Positions 1 to 11,773 of a DNA stretch of 64,000 bases are shown here, piece by piece. This DNA is from Artemisia argyi (taxonomy: Eukaryota; Streptophyta; Magnoliopsida; Asterales; Asteraceae): positions 181,706,115-181,770,114 of the forward strand of contig CM060708.1 of the NCBI GenBank assembly GCA_030686995.1, in the 5' to 3' direction. Both the position numbers and the translations under genes were made by a program. The notes below the pieces were generated by a model. The model was not told where the DNA came from. It searched no databases and was given only the letters and a program-made list of their open reading frames with translations. The stretch's first letter is position 1; each line of letters opens with the position of its first letter.

Positions 1-93
1 ACATTAAAAAATAATATTTTATATACAATTAAATATTTTTTTTCTTTCCCTTCATCATTTTTTTCTTTTCTCCTTTTTCTTTCAATCTATACC
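1..93. other. Host flank and left target-site duplication of element A
   Basis: AT-rich host DNA without a gene. Bases 89-93 read ATACC and are repeated at 54396-54400 directly after the far end of element A, so 1-88 was contiguous with 54401 onward before the insertion. Confidence 0.85.
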
Positions 94-582
94 TGATGAC
101 GTATAGTCCGCACTTGGGTCACGAACCCGACAAATGGACACTACTAATGCTCAAGCCTATCACGTGTGGGCTATCATAATAATGATTTGGGCTATCATAC
201 TAACGGTTTGGGCTTAAGAAAGCCCAAACCCAAATATATTATTTATTGTCTTGATAATGATCTTCTATTTATGGGATAAAGATCAATAGACCGGATAAGG
301 CGATATACGCCGAAGAGTAAGGAGCACGAAACCTACAAGGATTTTGTGCATATATAAAGAATATCATGGCTCTCATTGAGGTATCATATAAAAACCCTAA
401 CTCTTCACTATAACCCTAAAACCTATTACTTACTCTCACGCCGGAGGATAATCGTGGGAGATAATCTCACGATAAGCCTAACGGTATTGTTTGCTTTCTT
501 AGTGCGCAAGTCTCAAGCATTAAGATCCAATTGATACGAGAACAGGAACCCAAACAAGGAACGCCCAACTTTTGTATCAACA
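94..582 (+). repeat. 5' LTR of element A
   Basis: It runs from TGATGACG to TATCAACA (489 bp). The same sequence occurs as the split 3' LTR, also 489 bp. The first two bases are TG here but TA in the 3' copy (10062-10063), a single transition at the terminus. A TATA box lies at 351-357. Confidence 0.93.
351..357 (+). promoter_or_regulatory. TATA box of the element A LTR promoter
   Basis: TATATAA sits in the middle of the LTR, as expected for the U3 promoter. The matching box in the 3' LTR lies near 54164. Transcription would begin about 30 bases downstream; this is inferred. Confidence 0.6.
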
Positions 583-584
583 AG

Positions 585-600
585 TGGCGCCATCCGTGGG
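585..600 (+). other. Primer binding site of element A
   Basis: TGGCGCCATCCGTGGG lies two bases after the LTR end. TGGCGCC followed by a CGTGGG-like stretch is the usual Tat-lineage primer site, complementary to a tRNA 3' end. Confidence 0.75.
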
Positions 601-620
601 ACCCTACACTAAGAACTAGA

Positions 621-2548
621 ATGACGAAGCATAGAAACACAAGCCAGCGAACTCCGCAGTTGGAGAAAACACATGGTGACCCCAGAGGAAGAAATATCAA
701 GGTGATTCGACCTCTAAGCAGGCCTCTGGAACAACCAGTGAGCCCAGTCACCAAGAATCAGGCCCAGGTCTGATCTTTCCAACGGTAGAACTGCCCACAG
801 GGACTGCCCAGGCCACTACGACAACCACTAGTGCGGAAGATCTACAGCGCACTCTCTTCACCACTCCCCACCAAACGGCACCCATCGTGGACATTACTGA
901 GCCGCCATGTGCGCCTAATCGAGACAGGGGACCTAATATGGAAACATATATCATCGCGCTAGAGGGGGACGCGCCTGAATTAACGCTAAGTAATTTTGTG
1001 TCTCAAAATTACCAAACCTTAGTTGCCCTCATGCAAGAGGAAGCAAGAAGAAGGTCAAGTCAGAGCCCGTAAGCCCGGCTTAACTTCGGCCCTGAGTACG
1101 AAGCATCCCCACCACGCTATCAGAAGGAGAGGCGCAAAAAGGATAGCCGCCAACTTCCAGTGTTCGTTAGGGTTGGGGAGAAAGCTGTGGATGTTGAAGC
1201 ATCTGATTCGCAGTACTCGGAGCAGCATGAATACGATGGAAGGCGTACTAATGTCCACGCTAGGCTTGGTAGCCATAGGATTCAGGATAGACTTGTACGG
1301 CAGCGCTCACCGAGCGAAAGCCCTCCAAGGTCTAGTAGGAGGAGAGTTCATGATAGGCTTGGGAGACAGCACTCCCCAAGTGAAAGCCCCTCAAGCTCGG
1401 ATTCCGAGGAAAAACGGCGCAAGCGCCACAAAAGGGTCAACTCCTCCTCAAGTGACTCCTCGGACAACGAGGACAAAGAAATAGGACACTGGAAGTCCAG
1501 GAGAAGACATCGCGATTAGGAGGACGAAGATATATCCCTTCCTTGGCGCCGCCAAAAGGTCGATGCATTCACGCGGCACATCAGCGATTTTTCAGAAGAT
1601 AAGAAAAGGCGCATGCCCACCAATGTTAAAACATATGATGGGACGGATGATCCTGATGATCACCTAAAAATTTTCGAATCAGCCGCTACTATAAAAACCT
1701 GGCCATAACCTGTGTGCTGCCACATGTTTAACTCCACATTGGTGGTGAATGCGCAAACCTGGTTTAGTAAGCTGCCAAGAAGAAGCATAGGCGGGTTTGA
1801 AGAGTTGCGAAAGGCATTTTGCTTGAACTTTACTCAAAGAAAGAAGTGTGCCAAGAACCCTGTTGAACTTGCTAGAGTAAAACAGCGCCAAGGGGAATCC
1901 ACAAGCGCTTATGTGGAGCGCTATAAGGATGAATTCATACACGTCAAGGCATGTCCCGAAGTACTAAAGATCTCAGGGTTCATGAATGGGATCAATAACC
2001 CAGAACTTATCAGAAGATTAAATGATAAGGTTCCCCAAACCTTTGATGAACTAATGAAGCGCACCAGGTCCTTTATCTAAGGGGAAGCTGCTGCTGCAGA
2101 TAGCAAGAAAGGTTACTCAAGTTATAGGTCACAAGAACAGCCTAGGAGACAATCCAATGACCAGAGTAGCAACCGCAGCAAAAACTACCGCAGTCAGGGA
2201 AGCGGACGAGATAATGACAAATACACTCCATTAACGAAGACTCCAAGGGAGATATTTGTCACAGAGGGTGCAAACTTCCCAAAACCTCCACCAATGCGCA
2301 CCCCAGAGGATCGGCGCATAGGAAATGGGTACTGCGAATATCATGGACAAAAGGGCCATACCACCAACGAGTGTGTCCAATTGCGCCAACTAATCGATAA
2401 ATTAGTGAAAGAAGGTAGAATGGATCACCTCGTCAAGAACATCAAGGAGGGGAAAGACAAACAGAAGAATGGGGGCAAGAAAGAGACACCTAAAGACAAG
2501 GCTGACACCATCTGCATGATACAATCATGGCAGCGAAAGACTAGGTAA
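621..2548 (+). pseudogene. gag remnant of element A
   Basis: The likely gag start is the ATG at 621, 36 bases after the primer site begins. The coding sequence is readable only by moving between frames (about 621-773, 887-1072, 1160-1519, 1520-2080, 2081-2548). An arginine/serine-rich linker covers 1280-1515. It is followed by a Retrotrans_gag-type core (about 1615-2080) with the family pattern of a YDG..DP start and an AQTWFSKLP segment. A zinc-knuckle-like stretch with Cys, His, His and Cys lies at about 2330-2375. In-frame stops occur near 1518, 1706, 2078 and 2546. The product would be the capsid/nucleocapsid protein. It is dead as read. Confidence 0.85.
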
Positions 2549-5500
2549 AAGGTCAGCCAAAAGTTTTCTTGTGGGAATGAAATCTCTTTCCCCACTCTGG
2601 CTGCGGACAACGCAGTAGTGGAACCGCTCACCATTGAGATACATATGGGGGTTACGATATCCACCGCATGTATGTTGATGGATGAGCATCCACAGCCATC
2701 ATGTATGAACATTGCTTCAAAAGGTTGCGACCTGAGATACGAAGTCAGTTAATTCCGGCCACGACGTCGCTGACTAGCTTCATAGGATAGAATTTATGGC
2801 CCATGGGGAAATTACGATTACTTGTGGTCATTGGTGATGAGCAACACTCTACGGCAGCCTGGATGAACTTTATGGTAATCAGATCTCCTTCGCCATACAA
2901 TGGCACTATTGGAAGACCAGGAATATCAGCTATGCGGGCGGTACCGTCCACAACACATGGGATGCTCAAATTCCCAGTAGAAGGAGGCATTGTCACCCTC
3001 TACAATACCACTATGTCACCCAAAGAATGCAACGCGGAGACAAGCGAGACGGTGCGCATTCCAGAACAGCACGCCGCCAAAGTGTCAAACCTGAAGGTCG
3101 CAATTCATCTTGATTACCCGGAACAGGAAGTATCGATTGGGGGATCACTGTCTGACAAAGGCAGAACAGCCGTGTGCGCACTCCTGCAGAAAAATCTAGA
3201 CATCTTCGCATGGGAACCAAAGCACATGACGGGCGTGCCACGATCGATTACAGAACAGAAGTTGGAAATCCGAGAAGGATACCCTCCAGTACGGCAAGAG
3301 AAGCGCGGCCAGGCTCCAGAATGCGCAAAAGCCATTCTAGAGGAAGTATGCAAGCTTGTAGACGCAGGCATCATGCGAGAGGTCTACTACCATGACTGGC
3401 TCTCTAATCCAGTGATGGTAAAAAAGAGTGATGGCAACTGGAGGATGTGTGTGGATTTCACTGATCTGAACAAAGCATGTCCACAAGACTGCTACCCGCT
3501 ACGAGAGATAGATTGGAATATAGAATCTTTGTGCGGATACCCCTTTAAATGCTTCCTAGACACATACAAAGGGTACCACCAAATTCAGATGGCTAAGGAA
3601 GACGAGGAGAAAACAGCCTTCCACACAAGTCAGCGGGTCTACTGTTACACAAAAATTCCCTTTGGCCTAAAGAATGTGGGAGCCACCTACCAGAGATTGG
3701 TAGACAATGCATTTGAGAAACAAGTGGGCCGCAACCTAGAGGTCTATGTTGACGACCTTGTCATAAAGAGTCATACCGAAGTAGAGTTGGTGCGCGACAT
3801 CGAAGAAACATTCAAAACACTGGGAAGGATCAACATGAAGTTAAATCCCAAGAAGTGCACTTTTGGCGCTACAGAAGGCAGGTTCCTTGGATATTTGATA
3901 GAGCCTGATGGCATTAAGCCATGCCCAGAAAACAAAGGCTGTCGTCCAACTCCCTTCACCACACACATTGAAAGAAGTCCAGTCCTTGAATGGAAAACTA
4001 GCCGGGTTGAATCGATTCTTGTCCAAATCCGCGGATAAGTCACTTCCTCTCTTTAAAACACTCACGAAGTGTACAAAAAAGGGAGACTTTCGTTGGACTA
4101 CGGAAGCAGAAGAAGCTTTTCAACAGCTTAAGCAACATATAGCAGCGCTTCCCAAACTAGTCGCACCCCGACCAGGGGAAGAATTGATTATGTATTTGTC
4201 TGCAACTCATGGTGCAGTCAGCGCGGTGCTATTGACATATAGAAACTCCGTACAAACACCAGTATACTTTGTAAGCAAAGCACTCAAAAAGACAGAGATT
4301 AACTATACCGCAATGGAAAAGCTGGTCCTAGCTTTAGTATTCGCAGCTAAAAGACTGCGCAGATACTTTCAAGCACACCCAATAGCAGTGATCACGGACC
4401 AACCTATCAAGAAAGTTATCTCTAAACCCGACGCATCGGGGCAGCTACAAAAATGGAGTGTGTTACTAAGCGAGCATAACATCTCTTATAGACCACACAC
4501 TGCGATTAAGAGGCAGATACTAGCAGACTTCATCATTGAGAAGCCAGGAGTAGGCCTTATCCTCACCAGCCCAGAAGGAATGGAATTCACTTACGCACTG
4601 CGTTTTGAATTCACTGCCATGAACAACGAGGCAGAATATGAAGCCCTAATCGCTGGATAACGCATTGCAACTCGAATGGGTGTACACAACCTAGAAGCAA
4701 ATGTCGATTCTCGATTAGTGGCCAATCATGTGTTGGGCGAATATGTGGCTAAAGTGGATAACATGGTCCAATACCTCGACAAGACGAAATCCATAATCCA
4801 GAACTTTGACATGTTCACCATTAAACAAGTTCCGAGAGGGGAAAACAAAAAAGCGGATGCATTGAGCAAAATCGCATCAATAAGCTTCGCGCACCTGTCA
4901 AAACAAGTATTGGTGGAAACCTTCAAGAACAAATCCATTTCGGAGATGGAGATATCCACGGTGATAGAAGAGCAGGATCCTACGTGGATGACACCTATCA
5001 TCGAATTCATAAGCAAGGGTATATTACCCCGTGAGCAGAAGGACGCTCGACGGATACGGCGCACAGCGCAGAGGTTCGAACTTCGAGATGGTGTCCTCTA
5101 TCGACGCTTATTTCTACAGCCATGGCTTCGGGGTGTTGGACCTCTCCAAGAAGATTACGTACTCCAAGATATCCACGCTGGTTCATGCAGTATGCATTCA
5201 GGACCACGGTCCGTTGTAGCACGAGCCTTGAGGTCAGGATTCTATTGGCTTACTATGCATCGCGATGTGCGGGACATGATAAAGAAATGTAGCGACTTCC
5301 AGGTCCATAGACCCATCCCGCGCCAACCACAACAAGAGCTAATGCCTATCACTTCACCATGGCCATTCTACAAGTGAGGTATCGATATCGCAGGTCCTTT
5401 CCCTGTTGCGGCAGGGGGACTAAAATTCCTCATTGTGGCTATAGATTACTTCACTAAGTAGATTGAGGCAAAAGCAGTAGTAACTATCACAGGCAACCAG

Positions 5501-6217
5501 GTAAAACGCTTTGTTTGGGAAAACATCGTATGCCGCTTTGGACTACCTGGAGAAATCATTTCGAACAACGGAAAACAATTATGTGATAACCCGTTCAAAG
5601 ACTGGTGCGCGTAACTAAATATTACACAACACTTCGCGTCAGTTAAGCACCCACAAACCAATGGTTTAGTTGAGCGCGTAAATCATAGTCTAGGTGAAGG
5701 AATTAAAGCGCGTCTTGACAAACACAAAGGAAGATGGGTGGATGAATTGTCGTATGTTTTATGGGCGCACCGCACGACAATCAAAGTCAGCACTGGAGAT
5801 ACACCATTCTCTCCTGTCTATGGGACAAAAGCTGTCATACCAGCTGAAATTGGGATGCCAACTATTCGTACGGCGAAAGTCAATGTCACAACCAATGACG
5901 ACGAGCGACGTATAGACTTGGATCTGTTGGAAGAAAGGCACGAACGTGCAGCTATATGTGAGGCAAGAGCTAAGTCAAAGATGAAGGGATACTATGATGC
6001 TAAAGTCAGAAGCACTTCATTCAGACCAGGCGACTTTGTATATCGTGCTAATGATGCAAGCCACGCAGAAGATACAGGAAAGCTTGGACCAAAGTGGGAA
6101 GGACCCTATGAGGTCACAGAAGCACTAGGCAAAGGCGCATACAATCTGCGTGATATGGATGGCCGTGAGCTACCACGCACATGGAGTATTTGCAATATCA
6201 AGAGATGCTATCTTTAG
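2549..6217 (+). pseudogene. pol remnant of element A (protease, RT, RNase H, integrase)
   Basis: The protease region (2549-2800) is scrambled by stops. The reverse transcriptase is the best-preserved part: 2803-4038 is open for 411 codons and contains the catalytic YVDD motif (about 3750-3761). A frameshift near 3910-3960 leads into RNase H (to about 4540). This is followed by a second, archaeal-like RNase H segment with NNEAEYEAL (about 4620-4655), interrupted by a stop near 4658, as in Tat elements. The integrase zinc-binding region and core follow (4676-6217), with stops at about 5375, 5458 and 5612. Two of these replace Trp codons by TGA or TAG, as G-to-A decay would. The last codon is at 6217. 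Confidence 0.88.
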
Positions 6218-6729
6218 GAAAGGCTACGGCCAACGCACAGACACCTCCGCACTTTAGTAAGTCCCCAATAAATGTCCGTCTATTTACATTTTGTTTTTTT
6301 TAGGAAAATGTCTTTTTCTTTTTTCAAAAACTTGCAAGAATTAATCAAATATCGCGGTTTCTAGCTAACTCCGCGACACAGTTAACTTTATTGCTTACAT
6401 CTTATTTATGTCTCAATATTGTTGATTTATCTTTTTGCCTACATGGCGTGCATGCATTTATTAAGACCCACGATGGCAAAAAGGATGAGTAAACCTGATA
6501 AATAACTCGTTGAGTATGAGGGTTGCAAACCCATCAACATTGGATCACGCATCCTTGTTAAACACCTTACTTTCAAGACGTTGGAGTAAGTTCAATGTGT
6601 GTCCCACAAAGGATACGCAAAAATGCAAACTATGCATGTTTAACAATTTAGGAGTCAAGACTCTTGGTTCCTTGATACGGCATTTACAGTACGCTGCAAG
6701 TTAGCCCATACACTTACGAATTTCATATT

Positions 6730-6805
<76 letters not shown>

Positions 6806-7044
6806 TATAGACTTAATATATACTTATAATGGATCATAGATTCTACATTTTTTTTTCTCTAAGTACGTTTTTATCACAGTTTGACTCTTGGATGTCTTTT
6901 ATGCAAAGACAAATAAACTAAGTACAAATATGGTGATACAAATATGCGTACAAAACCAACTTTATTCTCATTATAAACTACGAGTTTATACAAAGTGATA
7001 GATTCAACATACATGTGCAACAAAAAAGGTGAATCTATATCAGC
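6218..7044. other. Untranslated spacer of element A between pol and the antisense ORF
   Basis: No supportable coding sequence. It holds a pure (TA)n tract at about 6733-6800 and T-rich stretches. It lies between two convergent genes, so it presumably supplies both 3' ends; no clear poly(A) signal was assigned. Confidence 0.6.
6733..6800. repeat. (TA)n microsatellite
   Basis: About 34 uninterrupted TA units. Confidence 0.95.
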
Positions 7045-9665
7045 CTACATGCTACGAGAGCGTCTATGATCTGAGCCACCAACTTTGGACGCTGTACCCC
7101 CAGCTTCCTCAAGCTTCTTAAGCAGACTACAATCCTCAGGTGACACCGTTGCCACACTGACAGGAATCCCATCAGATCTGGGGATATGCGAGGCGCCAAC
7201 TCCACAGAGTATCGCCTTTCCCTTCACACCCTTCTTCCTTGTGAGTCTTGTAGCATGGTCCTCCAATGATGCCTTCAATGAAATCTCTTTCTCAAGAGCA
7301 AAGGGGTTCAAGATATCTCGGGGACGCGCAAACACAGGCACCTGTAGCTGCGACTCGTCGGGCTTCAAAAAGTAGTCAGGCTGAGTCTCCGCATCCTCCG
7401 CTGCGTGCCTCGCCAGGGTTAACCCCTCCATAATTACACTGATGGGGTAATCCTGGTCACGCTCCAGTTGAGCGATGCGAGGGAACTCAAAGAGCTTCAT
7501 CTTCTCCATGGCAGCAACAAGCTCCGCATAGCCATCACCATCGTAGCCTGGCACTTCTGCGAGGGGCACCGTCAACATCTTGCCCTTGTGCAGCTCCTCC
7601 ATAGCTTCATCTTTTCCACACGCCATGGCACACTGCACAACGTTCCCAAAAGACTCAACAACTTCTTGGGACTCTAGCGTGCCCATAGTAGCAAGACGAA
7701 GACCATGACTGATCAGCCACCTGCGAGTGAAACAACATTCCCATTATAAGACAATAATTTTGAGGAAATCAAATGCTGTAAGTCAGAAACATTCAAAAAA
7801 ATCACAAGGAATTAAATGCTACCTGCGCTCAGCAATAGTAGATACCAAGTGCGGGTACAGTTCCTCATCATACTCAATGCTCAGCTTGCGCAGTTTAGCC
7901 TCCTGCTTCTCCAAGGCACCCTCTACAGCCTTGCGGAACTCATCCAACTGAGCGAAGTGCTTGCTCTTATTCTCCTGCATATACTTCAACCCCCATATGC
8001 AGGTAGACTTGTACTGCTCAAAAGCAGCATGCTCATGGCTCGATTGGGCCAGCAATGATATCTTCTCATCTGCGAGCTTCTTGGAGTGCGCATCGGTTGA
8101 CTCCACTGCAGCTTGAGCACTCGCCAACAACACTTTCAGCAACGCAATCTCCTCATCCTTCTGCGCACTGCTGCTACCTTCACCAGCGTACCGCACCTTG
8201 AGTTGAGCAACCAATGTGGCCTGGCGCGTAGTAGCCACGCTCAACTCCTCTATCAGCTCCTCCGCAAACATCTCCTCACTTGCCTTGGAAGGCTCCTCCA
8301 CCTGAGGGTGACTCACCTTCGGTGACGATTGCTCCATATGCGCTGCATCACCCCCTGCAGCTTCATCACTACACGCAAAGACCAAGAGGTCAAGATATTA
8401 TGCCAAGAAGAGAAGAAAGAATGAGACGTAGTTTTCCTTACTTACTTGGGAGAAGGAGTCTCAGCGGTCTCCTGCGTAGTGGTGGATGGCGATACATCCT
8501 CTTCTAACGACACGTCCACAGCAATGATGTGGGGTCTTTTCTTAGACGTACCCGCGCCATCACCACTAGAAAGCTTCTTGCGCTTACTCCCTGGTTCACC
8601 TCCTCCTGATCACTATCCACCTTAAAAATCCCCATACCCTCTGAAGAATCAGTACGTAAAGGTTATGGGGATTGCACCTCCTCGTTTGGAACACTACGCA
8701 TAGGGGTCGCCTCCAGTAGGGGTTGGGCGACGTTATCCGGATCCTCGTGCGCATAGTCCATGGTGCGCCCGGCTATGGCTTCCAAGATTGGCGTCTCACC
8801 CTCCTTCAACGGACGCACTCCCACAATTACTTGTGTGGGCTTAGCCAGCTTCACCACGCTAAACAAGTCCATCTCTGCGCAACACATAACAAACAACAAA
8901 TAAAATGGAGTTACATATAACTACAATATAAAAGAATGCTTACACTACAGATGTGAAGGAAAGGAAGGACAAGCACCCACCCCGGTTCTCTTCATCCAGG
9001 AAAGTTGGCACTTCGTCCGCGCCTTGAAAGAAGTTGCGGCTAATCCCCATGTGCACCAAAAACTCTTCGGGGTAAGAGTTGATGGGGATGCGGTTGGTAT
9101 TTATTGTCTCCGCATCATCTATGTTGTACGTCCCGGGGTCTGGGCGCTCATCCTTTGGCAGCGTCCCCTGAGTATAGAACTCGAAGATCCAGGGGAACAC
9201 TTTATTATCCACCCAGAAAAATCTCTCCCTCCAATTCCTAAGGGCGTCTAGCTTCTCAGTATAACATTGAAGGCGACCTGCGTGCTTCAAAAAGGATACC
9301 CACCCGTTTGACCACGTTGTGTGGTAAAACGCGCGAAAGAGATTGATGGTTGGGTTAATAGCGAGTAAACGACAGTTTACTTCAAAATTGGTTATTTTCG
9401 CCGCACCTATACAGTGCAGCTGGGATATGTGCAGACGGTAAAAATTGAGCACGTCGCTCAGGAATAGGGATATGGGCACGCGCTGATTCGCAAATTCGAA
9501 AAAGCGCGTGTATACCCCTACCTTCCCCTCAGGGAAGTCAGCAATAGATGCGGCCACCATCGGTACTACTGGATGCAACGCAAGGGGAATATAATAATCC
9601 GAGGTGAACTGACGGAGTTCATCCTCGGTTATTTCGGAGGCAAAATCAGATAATTGGGGAACCAT
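7045..9665 (-). pseudogene. Antisense ORF of element A: putative gypsy-type transposon protein, four exons
   Basis: A spliced gene read against pol, as known in Tat/Grande elements. Exon 1 (9665-8981) encodes the conserved gypsy-type transposon domain (Pfam Transposase_28, PF04195, from memory) with an FYTRFFEFANQRVPISLFL-like core. A GT donor at 8980 and an AG acceptor at 8875 lead to exon 2 (8874 to about 8447), which opens with MDLFSVVKLAKPT. Exon 3 (about 8372-7823) is a long Ala/Glu/Lys-rich coiled coil. A clean GT-AG intron (7822-7721) joins it in frame to exon 4 (7720-7045), starting WLISHGLRLAT. Exon 2 has an in-frame TAA near 8664 and a frameshift near 8620, so the copy is broken. 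The role of this protein is unknown. The ATG at 9665 is chosen because the upstream frame has no ATG. Confidence 0.8.
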
Positions 9666-9776
9666 TTTCAAAATAAACTATGATAGTTTCAAAAGCGCAC
9701 GCGCTGTTACCTTAACGAAGAATAGATTTCTTGATTGGTATTTGACAATTTTAACAATGGTGGAAATGGCGATTTA

Positions 9777-9818
9777 ACTGTGATAATCACAGTGAAAAGG
9801 GGAACACCCTTTATATAG
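9777..9818 (-). promoter_or_regulatory. Promoter of the antisense ORF: TATA box plus 17-nt palindrome
   Basis: On the minus strand a TATATAA box lies at 9817-9811, about 145 bases upstream of the ATG. About 25-30 bases further on, where transcription should start, is a perfect 17-nt palindrome (9777-9793, ACTGTGAT-A-ATCACAGT). The position suggests an own promoter independent of the LTR; function is inferred. Confidence 0.55.
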
Positions 9819-10061
9819 GGTTACCCATAACCTTGGATGCTCGCCATGTGGATCCCACTAACTTTGATCGTGTGGCTGGGAGATCAACAGGTACATCACT
9901 TTTTCACGATTTCCAAGGGATACGTGGGACTCATTTAGACTAAATACACCGTATGATTATTTTTGGCTGGAAATACTTAGAGCTTCCCCGCCACGCTTTC
10001 CACTATCATTGTTAGTCTAGCATACGTGGCTACACCCTGCGCATACTAGACTGGGGGGACA
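9819..10061 (+). other. 3' end of element A internal region with polypurine tract
   Basis: Non-coding. It ends with the purine-rich GACTGGGGGGAC (10049-10060) directly before the 3' LTR, the expected plus-strand primer for reverse transcription. Confidence 0.7.
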
Positions 10062-10168
10062 TAATGACGTATAGTCCGCACTCGGGTCACGAACCCGACA
10101 AATGGACACTACTAATGCTCAAGCCCATTACGTGTGGGCTATCATAATAATGATTTGGGCTATCATAC
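10062..10168 (+). repeat. 3' LTR of element A, first part
   Basis: 107 bp matching 94-200 of the 5' LTR. It breaks off at CATAC (10164-10168), where element B inserted, and resumes at 54014. Confidence 0.93.
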
Positions 10169-10374
10169 TGATGAGGCGAAAAACGAACCACTTTTATGGG
10201 GTCATTTAAGCCCGAAATTGAGTTTAATTGATCAAATATTTCCCTAAATCATTCCTTTTGTGATTTTAGGTACTTTGGGAGTGAAATCTGGAAAAGGAAG
10301 CAATTCGGACGTTTTTGGAGCATAAAAGTGAAGAAAATGCCGAAGACTTAATTTTCCATGCTGAGAACAGTACT

Positions 10375-10610
10375 TGACAGCGTCAAGAGGAAGACCCTGA
10401 CGGCGTCAGGAGTAAAAGTGGTGATGACCCAGTGCAAATCTGACGGCATCACAACAAGGGCGTCAAGAGTTAATTTGGTGACGGCCTGCATAAGGTGTAC
10501 ACATGACGGCGTCAGACCCAGATCTAGGCAGTCCGAGGAACTATTTGGCGGCGAGATGACGGCGTCAGACATTTGTTCTTGACACCGTCACCTACTAAAC
10601 TCTATATATA
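10375..10610 (+). promoter_or_regulatory. U3 promoter of B: cluster of TGACGGCGTCA palindromes and TATA box
   Basis: About eight full or partial copies of the 11-bp palindrome TGACGGCGTCA occur between 10375 and 10592 (clear ones at 10398, 10504 and 10557). A CTATATATA box follows at 10602-10610. TGACG is the core of plant TGA-type bZIP sites, so this looks like an enhancer; that role is inferred. The cluster recurs in the 3' LTR (about 15905-16122) and in both D LTRs. Confidence 0.6.
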
Positions 10611-11481
10611 GTTTTCTATTTTTCATTCAATAGAGAGGAACTTGTGTGGAGAAACCTAGGGCCGAACTTTGTAAACCCTAGCTCATATTTTACAGTACTT
10701 TCAAGGGTTTTCACCCCTTGAATCCTTTCATGTGCTATTAAGATAAGTCTTCTCTTTAATTCAATCAATATGTCTATGTGTTGGTTGATTATATCTTTTA
10801 CTTGTCTTGATTTCAGCATGCTAGGCTAGATTTATCTTGTGTTTGCTTGGATCTAATGAAACCTAGATGTTAATTATGTGTTGATTACTTGTTTATGGTT
10901 GTATTGGATGAATGATTTCAATGTTAGGCTTAAGAAAACTGGCAGATCTCCATTGTGTAACATGCTTGAACGTCTTAGGAAACATGAACCGATGTGTACT
11001 AGGTTTTATTGGTTGTATTTAATGCATGAGTAAATTCTAATGATCCCATGTTAGGAGCTTCTTAGCCGGCTCAACATAGGAGTGAAGTAGGCGCTCATAG
11101 GATTGGGGAAGTAAGTACGCCACCCCATGAATGGTATTAAGGAATACAATCCGTCATCCACGCAACTATAACAAGTAATTAACGTGTAAAAGATATCTAG
11201 GGAGTAGTGAAATCTAAGTAAACACAATTCTCCCACATATTGCTCACAACTTTAGTTTAATATAGTTTATTTTCATTTTTAGTATTTTATTTTGATTGCA
11301 TCTTTAGTATTGGGTTAGTTGACTAGCAACTAATTCCGCCCAAATCCTTCAAACCAGAGATTTTTAATTGCTTTCTAAAAAATATAAAAACACAAAAAGA
11401 ATCATCCCTCATCTCTAGACCTAGTCTTTAGGTTTTCTAATCCTAGCGACACTATTCCTAGCTGAACGATCAATCCCCCGG

Positions 11482-11511
11482 TACTTGTCATTATACTATA
11501 CTACATCGATC
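11482..11511 (-). other. tRNA-Asp-like segment in the B LTR
   Basis: Read on the minus strand, this stretch resembles the 5' half of plant tRNA-Asp(GUC), the same tRNA whose 3' end matches the primer site at 11596. The D copies match better (TCGTTGTAGTATAGT at 22429-22443 and 27739-27753). The comparison is from memory. It is not a tRNA gene: no full cloverleaf is present. Confidence 0.4.
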
Positions 11512-11595
11512 AGGTACACTGCCTGGTGGGGGTTGTATGCTTCTCGAGATCCCTCGAGAGGTAAAGCCTGGTGCAATCCCTACGCATCAAGTTTT

Positions 11596-11614
11596 TGGCG
11601 CCGCAGCCTGGGGA
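11596..11614 (+). other. Primer binding site of element B
   Basis: TGGCGCCGCAGCCTGGGGA starts six bases after the LTR. It closely matches the complement of the 3' end of plant tRNA-Asp, the usual Athila-type primer. Confidence 0.75.
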
Positions 11615-11773
11615 ATAGTTATTGTCTAGGTTAGGATTTCTTTTTATTAGGTCTACTTGCTAGATTCCGTTCTAGTAAGATTTTATTTTTATTTTTATAG
11701 GTCTTCTTCAGTCTATCTTTTCTTTGTGTCTTTGTTTGTAAAAACCTTTCCATTGACTATTCTGTTAGCCATT

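Larger units (their letters stand above)
10169..11589 (+). repeat. 5' LTR of element B
   Basis: 1421 bp. The 3' partner is in four pieces (15699-16798, 33521-33607, 48426-48554, 53919-54008). The same family's LTRs flank element D in reverse orientation. Confidence 0.92.

Noticed and set aside
1160..1519. SR-protein-like host gene suggested by Arg/Ser-rich sequence
   Set aside because: It lies between the gag start and the capsid core of element A, and is the known basic linker type of Tat gag.
10348..10582. Overlapping 74-codon frames on both strands, repeated near 15880-16113
   Set aside because: They are open only because the palindromic promoter cluster lacks stops; they lie in the U3 of LTRs.
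10375..10592. Regularly spaced palindromes that could suggest a CRISPR array
   Set aside because: Spacers are unequal, repeats are only 11 bp and imperfect, and the context is a plant LTR.
11482..11511. A tRNA-Asp gene
   Set aside because: Only a 5'-half-like segment is present; no anticodon arm, T-arm or acceptor pairing.
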